A stretch of DNA of 64,000 bases from Syngnathus acus (Eukaryota > Chordata > Actinopteri > Syngnathiformes > Syngnathidae), in NCBI RefSeq assembly GCF_901709675.1, contig NC_051095.1, forward strand, positions 14,399,456 through 14,463,455, given 5' to 3'. A program made the position numbers and the translations under genes. Numbering within the stretch: position 1 is the first letter of the stretch; every line of letters starts with the position of its first letter. Below the pieces are notes generated by a model. It was not told the DNA's origin and made no database searches. It was given only the letters and a program-made list of their open reading frames with translations. This document shows, piece by piece, positions 34,076-48,100 of the stretch.

Positions 34076-37000
34076 CGTACATAAAGACATACTGTGGTTG
34101 ATTATTTGGCAATAACTCATAATAGATGATGACACTCACATCAAAAATCATAATCAACATGACTGACTTTGGACTAAGACTGTCTTGCTGTATGTGTCCT
34201 TGTCCACTTTGGAGTCTCCCACTAAAGGCTCTGGCTTTTGGTCTCTAGATCGTACTTAGAGATTTTCATCAGTCACCCTGCTCATAGCTTCACAAACTCA
34301 CACAGATGACATGTTCAGAATCAGATAGTGGTAGCATTGAATAAGTTAACCTCTAATTTGGAGCTGATATTTGAAGTTTACCTCTTTTGACAACAGTCCC
34401 GAAACCTTTCTGACACACCTTGTGTGTCTGCCCTTCCCCTTCCCTCATTCCACAAATTATTTACAATCCAGCAGGAGGCTCCATCTGTGATTTCACACAT
34501 TGCTCGTGCAAAAAGCATATGTAAGGAGCTTTTAAATTATTACTGTATCTAGTGCTGCTGTTGTCGTCTCTTCCTAATCTGTGATTAAAACTCCTCTGAC
34601 ATCTTTGTTGTAGTGTCTTTAGGCCGTAACACTATTTGTCTTTCTGTGCCAGAAACTACATTTACAAGAAGATTACAGAACATGGCATATTTATTTAGTC
34701 ATGTTACTTTTCTCTCACTCTGTGTGCATGCATGCGCGTGTGTGTGTGTGTGTTTGTGTTTGTGCGTGCATGTGCATGAACATGAGCTGTTGACTTGTGC
34801 AACCCATAATTACAGGGTGAAAGATAGGTGTTGTTCATCAGTGCGGCTTTTTGTCAGGGGTCAGTTGTGTCGTTTTGGAGTGCCAGCGCACATTTTACTG
34901 CTGTGTGAGGACACAAATACAACATGCGCGGCTCTGCAGGGAAGGGAGTGTGCGCTGTAAGAATGCTTGATTTGCATTACACTGAAATGATAGGCTCCTT
35001 GTGTGCGAATGAAATCCCTGCCGTGATTTACATGATGTCCTAATCAGGGGCCATAAATGCTGTGTGAAAGAACACTCGACAAGAATATATATAACAACAT
35101 GAACAAACTAGGGCATTTTTCTTTCTATACATTTTCACGAACAGTTATTTTAGCACTTCAAAAAATGCTGAAAACACTTTAAACAGGATGTTAGTCAATA
35201 TCAATTCAATCAGTCCACGCTCCAGAATCATAACGATAGAGACCGTTTTTAGCTTTATTACCTAACACAGCATGGAGAGTTTTATGTTGTTCACAGATGT
35301 ATTTGTTGCCTCTTATTTTTTAGAATACAGTAAATCTGTGTTCCGTTATCATGGACTTCAAGTTTAGCATCTCTATTGATTCTTCTTACATTTCATAACA
35401 GTTCTCGACATATCACACTATATGACAAGACAATGTTTCATTAAAGATGAAAAATGCAGTATAAAAAAAGCAATATAAATCTGGTTATGACATTGAAGAT
35501 CAGAATCAGCATATAATGAGCATCAATCATGAAAAAAGTCACGAGCAAATTCAGGTTTCCATAAGTTATTGCTTGCACTGCTTTGCAAATATTGCGCTTT
35601 GACATAAATTTATATCATGCTTCGCTGAGCCGCAAACATGTGCATTCCATTTCATGATGTGAGCATCATGCCTGAGAATTACTCATTTTCTCAAGTAAAG
35701 TACCTGTTTCAAAACAGCAAATGTTTACTCAAGAATTGCAGTACTTAGTAAGTGGCAGGCACCCTTCTGATGCATAATAATGCTGTTTCAGCATCCTCTC
35801 AACAATAAAATCACCCTTTGTAGCTATAATTTGAGGCCATGTAAACACTGCACTCTCTGTCCTTGTACCTTTTGAAAAACAAAAACCGAGATAAACTCGT
35901 AGTGCAACGTAGAAGTTGGTCTACTTTTGCAACAACTTGGATATCTAAATGTAATTTCACATGCAGACTACTTCTATTTCAACTGTGTCAGAGTAAGGAG
36001 ATGAGAATTTAACAGCAGAGGCTTTCCAAGTGTTTTGACTGTCACACAGTTTTTAAGAGGCTTTGCAGCTTAAGATTTCTGTTTATTTGGTCAAGAATTT
36101 CACAATGAATGTTGAAAAGGCAAGAAACTAAAACTCACACATACACTGTAACCATGACAAGCAAGTCTAGAAGAAACATGTCTGCCAATTAAAAAAATAG
36201 TAGTAAGTGATTGAATGATCATGTCGCAAGACAATAACGGAAATCTCAATCACTGCCCATATAACAAGAGTTAATTAGAGGTGAGAAGTGGAAGTATAGG
36301 TTGGCCAGGTTAATATTCGGACGACATGCTAAAGATGAAATTGAATTATTGAAAGTAGGAACAGCAAACAACTGAAAGAGGCAGCGGCTGGTTAAGCGCC
36401 ACAAAATAATGCAAATGTTTGGTGGTATCACTCGGATATATGCTTGATGCGCTCATGACAGTTAAGCAAACATGTTCTAACTACTTTCCAATATTAAGTC
36501 TTACAGTAAAATCCCGTTTTTGTAAAACACGTCTTACTGAATTATGGACAGATGATCATCTGTTTTTTACCATTTCTGAGGCCCTGATTTTTGGGTGGCA
36601 TGGCTGAAACATTAGACGTGTGAGTCAACAGTGAGTCATGCACAACATGCCAACTTGGAAAAACTATCTGATAAAGTGACATAATAGGATTCATATCCTA
36701 CTTGGTTATGCTAGAATATTGCGAACATAGATGTGTGGGGGGAAAAACTTTGTTCTTACTGCAGACTGAGAGGATTGTGTTGGATTCTCATTTAGGTCTT
36801 CAGTCTTAGAATTCGATTCTGGCTTTGGTGTCTTGAAAATGGGATGTGTAGTAATAAAATAGCTGCTAGACATAATAACATCCATTTTCAGGGGGTAGTC
36901 GGGGTATTTGATTGGCAGTTGAGTGGGGCGTGGTTACAGCACATGTCAGCAACACGCCCACGTTAACATGCTTCACAGTGGTGAAGCATGTTAAAAAAGA

Positions 37001-37955
37001 CATTTATTTCCACATTGCAGGGACTCAGTTTTATCTCGAACCGTATGTGAAGGTGAACAGAACATGTCAGGCCTTCAGTACCATCACTGGAAGGAGATGC
37101 TTCAGAAAATAGTGCTGTAAAGCTGTGTGATATTTCCTGAGGCTTTCATATTACGAAAATCATGCATAGCAGGTGTTATAAATGTGCCAATAGTGTATTT
37201 TGTTTTCATGCAATGTTGCAAGCCCCTTACTGCGCTGCTGCACAGCTTCTCCTTACAGTGTAAGCAATTTGAGTGGAATTGGCTTTTCTCCCGACTAGTC
37301 ATCCAGAACACAGCATCCAGATGTGAGAACCCAGAACAGATCCAGGTCAGTGCACTCGGGTATGCAATTCCTCTGATATTACACATTTTTAATTTTTCCT
37401 TACACATCACTGGAGAGAAGCGGGTTTATTGACTTGCCTGTAATTGAGTGATATTGCTGCTGAGGTTAGGAATCTTCTGAGCAAGAGAGAGACTATGTGC
37501 AGAATACAAGGATGAGGCAGAATCCTCTGTTCTTACCTGAAGCTTACAACGTCCATTCTTCCATATCGCTGTGTCACCACATGTACTTTCTATTGCTCCT
37601 CTCCGCATACATACAAAGCACAGTAAAATGAGCCAGGCTCCAGGCTCTTATCATCTTTGCTCCCCGATGAGTGATCAAACACATGGAGCATATCAGCATT
37701 CCCAATGAGACCCTGCCAGCTAGGCAAGGGATATGCACTCATTCGGAATTGCTGGAACTCATCTGTCATGTTAGGTTTTCCACTACATAATTATATAATC
37801 ATGTTTTTTTTTTTTTGATTGACTGATTTATTGCACATTTAAACAAGCAATATTTACCATGAGAGATTATGCTAGTAAAAAATGCTTGATATGCAAAATT
37901 AAGATCTTCATTTGAAAAAAACGCAGACCAATTTTGTTTTTCAAGATCCTTTAAA
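34076..37955. other. No recognisable gene
   Basis: AT-rich sequence with a short GT-rich stretch at about 34728-34775. I see no domain-bearing open frame, and no transposon borders I can support. Confidence 0.4.
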
Positions 37956-38070
37956 TGTGTGCCCTGCGATTGGCTGTCAACCAGTTCAGGGTGTTTCCAA
38001 AGTCAGCTGGGTAGGCTCCAGCGCGTCTGCGACCCTTATGAGGAAAAGCGGTTCAGAAAATGGATGAATG
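37956..38070 (+). mobile_element. 3' fragment of the V-SINE/HE1-like SINE
   Basis: TGTGCCCTGCGATTGGCTG, then GGGTAGGCTCCAGCGC and AAGCGGTTCAGAAAATGGATG match the last third of the SINE at 19115-19481 with substitutions. The tRNA head is missing. Confidence 0.8.
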
Positions 38071-38376
38071 GGAAAAAAAAGAAAGGATAATCGGTTATAT
38101 GTGGGTAATGTATTGGCGCAACATATATTCCCGAAGCAACCTCAATTTGCTTTAGCCCTTCACAGATAAATAACTTAATAGATTGCTTGAGGCAACGGGG
38201 ACATTAGACCGCAGGAACAATAGGAAAGGGCTTTGTGGAAATTCAACATCTCTCAATATTGCTTCATTTCCCATGGGGACCATCGGCATGGTGAAAAGGA
38301 GTATGTATTACTTTAACAAAAACAAAGTAGAATATAAAATTTGTGCAGAAAATCTGCCCCCAAAAAATCATTTAAA

Positions 38377-40316
38377 CAATCAATCAATCAATCTTTTATT
38401 GGCCAAGTTTGAGCATGCCAAACAAGGAATTTGACTCCGGTAGATCTCGGCCTCTGTATAAGATTTAGGTGGCTAACAACATTCAGGACGACATTTGCAA
38501 AAATTGACAATTATTCTCAAGCATCCCCTGATCTTGAACTCCCAGGGGGGCAAGGAAATACTCAAAACTCCTACTAGGGGAAATGAGAAACCTTGAGAAG
38601 AGACCACAGATGGAAGGATCCCTCTTCCAGGATTACCAGGCTGCAATGGATGCAGAGAGGACGCATAGTACACATAATATGGACAATCCAAAGATAAAGC
38701 ATTGAGGGCAGGATGATATTGCACAGCAATGTCTCTGCGACTCTAAGAGTGGTGTGAGTTCATAAGAGCGACAGACTGGGGGAAGAAGCTGTGTCTGTGT
38801 CTGCTGGTTTTGGCATACAGCGATCTGTAATGCCGTCCGGAGGGGAGTAGTTCAAACAGACTCTGACCTGGGTGAGAAGGGTCTGTAGAGATGTTTACTT
38901 GCACGGTTCCTGGTCCTGGACAGGTACAAGTCTTGGATAGATGGGAGGTCGGTCCCGATTATCTTTTCTGCAGTCCTGATTGTCCGTTGCAGTCTGTGCT
39001 TGTCTTGTATGGTGGCCGATCCAAACCAGACAGTGATGGAGGTGCAGAGGATAGACTGGATGATGGCAGTATAGAAGGTCTTCAGCAGCTCCTGTGGCAG
39101 GTTGAACTTCCTGAGCTGTCTCAGAAAGTACAGCCTCTGCTGGGCCTTCTTCTGGACAGAGTCTATGTGGCCGATCCGTTTCAGGTCCCAAGAGATTGTG
39201 GATCCCAGGAACTTGAAGGTGTCTGTGGAGAGAATAGCATTACTGAGGATAGTGAGGGGTCGAAGTGGTGAAGGGTCTTTCCTGAAGTCCACTTTCATCT
39301 CCACGGTCTTGAGCGGATTCAGCTCCAGGTGGTTTTGGCTGCACCAGTGGACCAGCCTCTCTACCTCCTGTCTGTACGCAGTCTCGTCACCGTCCCGGAT
39401 CAGTCCGATGAGAGTGGTGTCGTCCGCATACTTCAGGAGCTTCACAGAAGAGTCGCCTGAGGAGCAATCGTTGGTGTAGAGAGAGAAGAACAGTGGGGAG
39501 AGGACGCACCCCTGGGGGGGCGCCAGTATTGGTGGTCCGTGTGTCATATGTGATGGTCCCCAGCCTCACATGATGTCTCCTGTTGGCCAGGAAGCTGGCG
39601 ATCCACTGACAGGTGGAGGCAGGCACCGCGAGCTGGATGAGCTTCTGGTGGAGAATGTCAGGAGTGATGGTATTGAACGCTGAGGTGAAGTCCACAAACA
39701 GGATCCTGGCGTACGTCCAGGTCCAGGTGGTGCAGGATGTAGTGCAGTCCCATGTTGACCGCATCGTCCACCGACCTGTTTGCCGATAGGCAAGCTGCAG
39801 GGGGTCAAGCAGGGGGACCGTGATGTCCTTCAGTTGGTTCAACACTAACCTCTCAAAGGATTTCATGACCACAGATGTCAGGCAGACAGGTCTATAATCA
39901 TTCAAACCTGTGATGGCGGGCTTCTTGGCCACCGGTACGATGATGGAGCCTCTTGAAGCACGAGGGCGCCTCACACAGCTCCAGGGAACGGTTGAAGATC
40001 TGTGCATAGGTGGGTGCCAGTTGTTCAGCACAGACTTTCAGGCAGGAGGGGGGGACGCCGTCTGGGTCTGGTGCCTTCCTGACCTATTGTCTCCGGAACA
40101 TCTGACACACCTCTTCCTCGCGGATCAGAAGTGCGGGCGCGGCTTCTGTAAGTGAGAGAGTAGATGATAACGACAATGGAAGTGTGGTTGGGGGGGTTGT
40201 GGGGGGAGGGGCGTATGTTGATTGTGATGCAGGAGGTCCTGTTGTCTGGGTGGACCGTTCAAACCTGCAGTAAAACCTGTTTAGCTGGTTTGCAAGCCTT
40301 GGGTTCTCCACAGGTG
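38377..40316 (-). mobile_element. L2/CR1-like LINE, 5'-truncated copy
   Basis: Same family as 30881-34075: the 3' end has the same TTTGGCATGCTCAAACTTGG word before AATAAAAG, but the tail is (GATT)n instead of (GAATCTT)n. It starts inside the region before the reverse transcriptase (NPRLANQLNRFYCRF) with the endonuclease missing. Its 3' untranslated region holds about 150 bases (about 38510-38660) absent from the other copy. No target duplication found. Confidence 0.85.
38852..40316 (-). pseudogene. L2-like reverse transcriptase, frameshifted
   Basis: Three minus-strand frames together hold the enzyme. 40316-40084 has PRLANQLNRFYC and REEEVCQMFRRQ. 40031-39387 has VPVAKKPAITGLNDYRPV, FVDFTSAFNTI (catalytic Asp) and STCQWIASFLANRR. 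39547-38852 has [36 protein letters not shown] and KKAQQRLYFLRQL to the C-terminus. Breaks are near 40080, 39950 and at the G/C-run about 39515. About 90% similar by eye to the 31-33 kb copy. Non-functional. Confidence 0.83.
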
Positions 40317-43300
40317 AAAAGTGAATTCTATCCAAACTATTGAAAGTGGCACCAGCGTTTGAGGCTGCTAGCAAGTAAAGTTATTATCTATAAAGTATAC
40401 ACAGCAAGATGATCTTTGGAAGGGCTTTTCAAGTGTGTCACTGACTTGCTATAAACTGTTTACCTGTGATCACCGCTTTTTATTTATTGCATGGTTCCAC
40501 ACAATGAATTACCCAATGTTTTATGGACGGTAAATTTCGCTAATGCAGTTCTCTGCCCTTCCTCGACACCTGCCTACCTACAGCTATACAGATATGTGCA
40601 AGCTTGTGCTATAATCAACCACCCACATAAACAGTCGTAACGCCTCTAAAGTCACCCTGTGTCCCCGTGGCTTTGTTTAGTATTGCAGAAAAGCAAATGC
40701 ACACATTTGTCTGCAAGGGCTAAGCGATGAAATAGTCTTCCACAAGGAGCCCCGGTGTCCTTTTGAGGCCCTTGCGAAAGCTGTAAAGCTGTCGCCAATC
40801 AATCGGCGAGAGTGCCTGGATATTGTTTACTAGTGCAGCTCATTAAGCAATGTAGCAGTACATGCTAACTTAATTTACTGGAAGATTTATTGCAGTCCAA
40901 GCGGGAGAGAAACAATGTTTGAGCTCGACTGCGTGCCAGCGCAGGTGTAGGTTGTTAAATCACAAAAAAACTCCTGTATGATGTCATTTTAAACTGGGTA
41001 ATGGGGCGTAAATAATTTCAAATATAGATCCTGTATTGAAATAGAAATAGGTATCTGCACTTAGTATTTTTTTTAAATTATACTCTTGCTCCCTTTATTT
41101 GAAAACAAATATTTGTGGTTTCTACTTCTTGATTTGTTTGGGTGATTACACAACGTAAAATGAGAAATAGAGAGGGGTAAAGTCAACTGCAGTTGTGATA
41201 TTTATTACCAGTAAGTGAGATCTTTGTTGAGAACAGGTTCAGCAATGAAAAGTGAACCAGGGAGCGACCATTAAGGACGACAGCAACAGACTTGGAGGAG
41301 CAATATTATCTTAACCTTTGACTTAATTTAGGAGAATAGCTGGGTGTTGTTAATTACTTCACAACATTAGCAATGCTACCGAACCCTCTTTTGACAGCAT
41401 AAAAGTGTAATAGCTGTAATAATATAGAAATATAATATAATAATAAAATAATATAAATAAAGATGCATAATAGCTGTTAAACAACAACACTGGCCAGCTA
41501 AAATTATGATATTTTGGCCTCTCAGTATGAGCACTATGAAAGATTATAAAAGAGGGACTGTATATTGTGAGCATAGTTTTTTTTTTCCCCATGTTGTCCC
41601 AAGGTACGTCTCAATTCACACACTAATTTGCGTAACTGACACTGACACGCTGGCAGGCCTCCCATGGTGGATGAGGTCACACTGACGCCCAGCGATCAGG
41701 ACTCTCACTAGGGTACTTTGGGCTTCTGTCCCAGCTTGCGCGTCCAGTGGCATCTCTCTCACAGGGTGCCTCTGGGGATGAGTCACACTTTTAAAGAGCC
41801 GAAATTAAGTGGAAAAAATGTCTGCTCACTCACTGATGTAATTATCTGTCCTGGATTAACATCTGTTCAGAAGCCTCGTCGCCAAGTCCACTCTAGCATG
41901 TGCCAGTACCTTGCGGCAGTGTCGTGTGTATGTGTACCTGTCTTTATCTTTTTTCTTGTTTTTTTGTTTTTTTTTCTCCCCGCATGCTGTGTATCTTGGC
42001 ACCAGCTGTGGCAACTTTTCACTTTGACAACCTCCACCCATTCAACAGCTGCATATTTATGTGAACATCTTGGTTGTAGTCATTGCGAATATCAATGGTG
42101 TGGTGCCACCTATTCAGCTGTTCCAGTATTACTGGGACAAAATTGGTTTTAGCCATGTAAATTATTGTATGATTTCTTTAATAGAGAGGGAAAATCATTC
42201 CTGCATCGTTAAAGCCATTTTGAAAATGGTTTGTTTGTTGCCATTTTGAAGGCTTCATGATACTTTCATTCTAGTGAAACATTTGGACGCAAGTGGATAC
42301 GTGACTTTGAAAAAAGAGCTCAGTAGCCCGTAACTATTTATAAAAGAAAAATCCAACTCCTAAAGACACTTGGCAACATGAAATGTAGGTAGGCATGACT
42401 ATGATGAGTAGAACTACAAAAAAGTCAGATGAACCCATGTTGGAAAATACTGCATAAAACATTGCATAAAAGCTCAGGCATCCTCGGCGTACTGGAGTAC
42501 CTGCTTTGAATTCAGCCCCCAAACCTGTGCTAATCCATTATAGCTCTACCATTGTTATACCCAGTGTACATATTATAAGGGCCAACTTTCCCTGGTGCCG
42601 CTCCAACTGTAAGCTAAATGAAGCATTCCATTGGACTTGCACATATTGATATGCAATAACCAAAGGATTACACCTGCCTTACTATGGAAATGTCAACCAA
42701 TATGAGCAGCAAAAGAGCATTTGAATGGACATGGTGATGATTCCCAAGAATGTTAGGCCCACTGGGAGCAAATTATTTTCGAGGTACACCAAGGATAAGA
42801 ATTATAATCTACTCTTGTGAACCAGGGCTTAATTATCTTTACTCTTTAGTTATTGGAGCAGAGGGGACAGAATACAATGTCCTCCCTATTAGGAGGGATC
42901 TCTGGAGACTTTTGAGCTATAGGTTAATGAACTGCAGAATATCAGAATGCAATCACAGCTCAGCCGGCATTACCGAGGTAAGAAGACATTTCTCGGATAG
43001 AGAAAGTTTGTTCTCGGGGGAAGGTTGAGAATGGCATAAATAACAATGCCGTGTTCCTTTGAATCATCTTCCCGCCCACTGCCTGTGGCTCGGTTGGCCT
43101 TCTCTTATTACGATGCGTGACATGTTACATAGCGATTAGTTAGCCAAAGATTTGCATAGCCCTTGGCTTGCAAAATGATTTGTTAATTGATTAGATTAAT
43201 ACTGATCACTGCTAACATGGGGCACAGGGTGAACATGTGCCAGTGTGGAGCCGATAATTGCATATAGTGAGCCAATGTGAACACGTTATCAGTGACTAAA

Positions 43301-43513
43301 TGCTTTGACCAGAATGTTTAAGTCATGAAAAAAGTCACGCATGGTCACTTTCCAAAACAAAATAACAGCATTTACATAATTTCCTGTTATTTCTCATTGT
43401 GATAATGCCGGTCAAATATAGAACAACAGTATCCACTTGAGGGTTATATTACATACTGTGTTACCTATATCAATGCATGAGATAAAATAATCACTTATAA
43501 AAATAAAATAAAA
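40317..43513. other. No recognisable gene
   Basis: Non-coding sequence with short homopolymer runs (T at about 41578-41586 and 41957-41975). No domain-bearing frame or mobile-element border identified. Confidence 0.4.
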
Positions 43514-43735
43514 TCCATCTATAGATCTTGACGGTTGCGGGTGTGCTGGAGCCTATCCCACCAGCTGACTTCAGCGAAAGACATGGTACACCTTAGACAA
43601 GTTGGCAGCCAATCACAGGACACATATAAACAATTATTCACACTGACATTTACCGAAAACAATTTAGAGTCTTCAATGGGGCTAATGTGTGTGTTTTTAC
43701 AATATGGGAAGAAACCAGAGTACCTGGAGAAAAAA
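43514..43735 (-). mobile_element. Decayed V-SINE/HE1-like SINE, 3' half
   Basis: Read on the minus strand the words GGATAGGCTCCAGC-ACACCCGC, CCAATTG..TGTCC-type, GTACTCTGGTTTCTTCCC-AT and GACTCTAAATTG follow the same order, in reverse on the plus strand, as the core and tail of the SINE at 19115-19481. Many substitutions and a missing head mark it as old. Confidence 0.65.
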
Positions 43736-45121
43736 AATCAACACCAAACTTCAGATGGAACAACATAGGTATATGAACCTTGATCATAGCATTATGATTT
43801 TGACAAATAAAATATGTTTTGGTGTATTCCTATGTATTATTTCCAATGGTATGAACTGATAGTATTGTGCCTGAGGTGCCACAACACTTTAATTTGCAAT
43901 CTTAACATCTCAATATGCAAGATCGTTGGTTGTCAATTAAAAACAAAAACATGAAAAGATCCTGTAAATAAATATATTAACTATTGGATTTTAGCTATGA
44001 AAACAAGATTAAATACTAAATTGAGAGTGGTGCAAAAGTACAGTAAAGAGATTTTACCCCATGATTTGTTTGTTTTGTATGTTTTTTTTCCCCCAAAAAT
44101 TCAAATCTTGATGCATATATTTACACAACCAACACGGTCACAGCTGCATTAGTATTCTGATAAAGGGGCTGTGACTATTCTGTGTTGCAGTTAGTCCCTG
44201 ACAGCTCCCTCTCCTCAACAGAATCTCAAATGACTCATTGTTTCTCCAGTTGGTCCACAGGTGGCTAAGTACACGTTTCTTCTATTTGTCTGGTCTGGAC
44301 CAATATTAATTAGCCCACACCCCCATCTGCATGATGGCCTCTGGTATTCTTTTGTAAAGGACTCACAGAATCAAAAAGAGTAAAAGGCTCTTGGTTGGCA
44401 TTTGCCACCTCAGCCCACTCCAACGTCTGATACGAGGCCAGAGCTTCCCTTTCAATTGAGCATTGATGACACTGTTGCAGGTCTCCACCTGTGTCCTCCT
44501 CTTCTGATCTGTGCATCTGCCAGGCTGCTAAAATCAACAGCAGGACACCATCAGTCTACCAAAGTCTTTATGCACCAATACACATGGAGATTATCGGGAT
44601 TGCGAGGTGTTAGAATTAGTCTTTCATGCTTGACCTGAGATCGATGTACATATGTCTTTTCAATTGTGGTACTTTGGCATTTGCCATGCATATTCATATA
44701 GCAGGCAATCAATTTCCTTTAGAAATTCCTTACTACAGTGTTAGAGAAACACCTCTAGAATTAGGGACAGATCAATAAGGATAATGTTTTTGTCCCTCTG
44801 ATGGATTCCAACTAATGCAGTGTCATCAGAATAGTGGCACGAACACTGGCTGGCGTGTCTTTTCAAATGCTTAATCAACCTTTTATTTGACTTGTTCAAT
44901 TTATTAATCATCAAAAACAACATGAATAGGATGTTGATTTCACTTGATTTTACCTCAAGATTTTATCTCAAACTTGATGGCCTCATTTTTGGCTGTTAAA
45001 AACCGTCAGCAGCTCAATTTAACTCTTTCTCCTAATGTGAATAAACTACGGTACACTAGTATATTATGGTATAAGTTAATTGTGGACAGTGACCCTTGCC
45101 AGAATAAACTGCTCAGATAGA
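43736..45121. other. No recognisable feature
   Basis: AT-rich sequence without a supportable gene or repeat border. Confidence 0.4.
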
Positions 45122-45167
45122 TGTATTGTATTGTATTGTATTGTATTGTATTGTATTGTATTGTATT
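45122..45167. repeat. TATTG pentanucleotide microsatellite
   Basis: About nine uninterrupted copies of the five-base unit. Confidence 0.95.
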
Positions 45168-48100
45168 ATTTGAGAATATAAGGTCTGCAAAAAGGCAAAA
45201 AGAACTGGGGTGAGCTGATGGACTTTACTCCGACTTTTTGGAACCAACAAAAAGAACCTCGCCAGGATTTCATTACGTTTAACCATTCTCCATTAAGATA
45301 ATTTCAAAAGGTTCTCTGAAATACATCTGGATTATGAATGGCGTTTCTGTCCAAAGCTTGTGTTTATGCTGAATCAAACTCTACTTTGCTTTTCAGTTAA
45401 TGTTTATGAAATAGTTGGAGAGCAGCACTACTGTTTGGCATGCTGTCACTCATCTTTGTGAACACCATTAGTTGTGATCCCCATACAATCATCTACCTTA
45501 ATAACATCTACAAAATACAATTAAAGTGATGTGGGTTTCGTTATAGGCTGAACAAGCACAGTAAACAGTGTGGTTGCTGAACTTGAGATGAGGCAACACA
45601 TTGGTGGAGGCCTGCCTGACATACTCTTGGATAGTAAAGTGTCCTCAGCAGTGCCTTGTCCAAATGGTGGCCATTGCCAGCTGGTGCTTTGGCTCACATA
45701 TTTAGCACCTAGTGACAGCTTCCAAGCTAACCTGGTGGCAGGTGATTGTGTGGCCGTGCACTATTACTTCCTTGACACCACTTTGGAATCTCAGTTTAGG
45801 TATGAAATAGTGTAGGTGAAGATGGGAGAAAGTGAACATTAAAAACTGTACATCTTAAAAGTGCTTAAGTTCCAGTTCTCACAACCCGAGTAAATTGCCT
45901 GCGATGGAAAGCCAAGGCTAATAATTTGTAATGCTGACTGTGCTGCAAAACACAACTTGACAGATGAAACTTTAGTTTCCGGTGGGTGCTGTTCTACTTT
46001 TGGTGTCCATCATGCTTGTTTCAAAGTGCTGCAAACAACCAGACACTATCTGGACTCTGAATTTAAATAATTAAAAGAGTAAAAATAAAATAATAAATAT
46101 AAGAGATAAAAATAATGAAAATTCAAAAAAATATATTCAGTATGCTTCTGGATTAATTGTGTGTTGTTCTACTATGCTGAATACTTCAAATAAGACCCAT
46201 ATGTGTAAATAAACAAAACCCTTCACAATATTTGTGTATCCTGTTTTCGAGGAAAGGCTCAGAGTTTGGAAAATGTAGTTTAACTCTGCTTCAGTCTCAA
46301 CTAAGTAACTTGATTGCTGTATTTCCAGGTGATGTCAACAAGGCTTTGCAACAACCACTCTCAAAAGCGTTCTGAAACTTCTCAAATGAGCAATGTCATA
46401 CAAAGCACTATTAAAAAGGACTATTGCATATGTTTTATTAAAGATGCTTGTATACTCCATTTTTTTTTCTTCACAGCAAGCAAATATTGTGATTCTTGAC
46501 AGCGAAAGTAAATTTGACGCATGTTTTTCAAACCTGTGCTTTTCAAAGCATCCACACACCAAAGTTACCACCCGCTGTGTCAATCCTTGGCTGCTCACAT
46601 TAAGCAGTCAAAAGAGCTTTGGCCTACTTTGGGTAAAATGACTTTTAAGCTATATAATGGTTATAGGTGGGTGGAAAAGGATCCATGTTCCTTAAATGCT
46701 GCCAACATAAACATGGAGAGGAGAGAACAGACACATGATTAAGTATTCAATCAAACTAGTGTTTAAATGTGCCACAATTGAAGTCTCAGTGGGTCAGAGA
46801 AATTACTTCCTCTTAGGTTACCTAAAGATAGTCAAAAGGCAAATGACAAAGCTTTGGTTGGGCCTGGTTGAGTGACAGGTACAGTCTGTGACAAATAGAG
46901 CTCGTAACATGCTCTCAATCTGTCATGGCTGACTGCATTGGCCTCATTTGCTGACATAAAAAAAGAGGTTGCTGATGAGAATTTAAAACAATGTGTATTT
47001 AAATCACTGGTATGTGGCTTTTCAGTGGACTGTACAGGTACCGGATTCTGAATCAAGACCTCAAATAGAAATCAGGTTCCTGCCTGAAACATATTGCTCT
47101 AACATTGACAAATACAGAACAAGAGTTAATTTGTTCCAGCCAACATGAATAAAACACCATTTGACACTCAGTGACCTAATAAAAATTGCCCAAAAACCCA
47201 TTTTGGGTCTTGAGTTTGAGAAAGCCTTCTTTGAGATGGAGGGAGGTAAGAGTTTGTCCAAATTGTGTGTTTGCAGTTGTCAACACTACCTGATCGATTC
47301 CACTAACGGCAAACCAACTCTTTGTTCATTAGTCAGTCCATATGTTAGCATTTGGCAGAGTAAGACAATAGGACCATACCATCTTGGATTCTGAGGTAGG
47401 GGAAGTGATTCTATTGGGTCAATAACCTCCTTTAAGCCCAAAGCAAATCCTGGTTAAAAATGGTCTTTTTCCCCATGACGCTTGATGCTTACGATTGTCT
47501 TTTAAAGTCCCCCTCCCAAAAAATCTTGATCTTATTCATTTTTGTAATTACAGTAAAATGTTTTTTATTTATTTAATTTTCTTTTAAATGTCATTAACAC
47601 TTGTTTCTAAATGCCTTTAAATTTTGTATTATCAATTATATGAAGCACATTAAGATACCTTGTGTATGAAATGTGCTATCTATATCTATAAAGTTGCCTT
47701 GGCAGCTGCCTTGCCTTCTTTAGTAGATAATAATGGAAGGTAGGCAGATAAACTATATAACAAAGGATTGAGACCAAGATTATTTCACTGCAAAAATAGA
47801 CAGTACGCAAACATCGATTAATTTTCCCTCCACCCTATGCACTACTTCCACTGTTGTAATCGAACAGACCTTGTCGCCCAGATTTTGAGCTTTGTTATGA
47901 AGGAGTTTTTGTCATACGCTCAAATTGATCATGATGAATGAGACTGTGTCCTCCTCCATGCATTTGAGGGAAAAAATGAATAAGAAATCATCAAGGCGAC
48001 ACACAGGCCTAACAAGCTAATGTAGGAAAAAGTAGGGACATGCATTATAATGATTAGTCATGGCCGGTAATATATTTGGGTCCTTTTGGTCTATGCAGAC

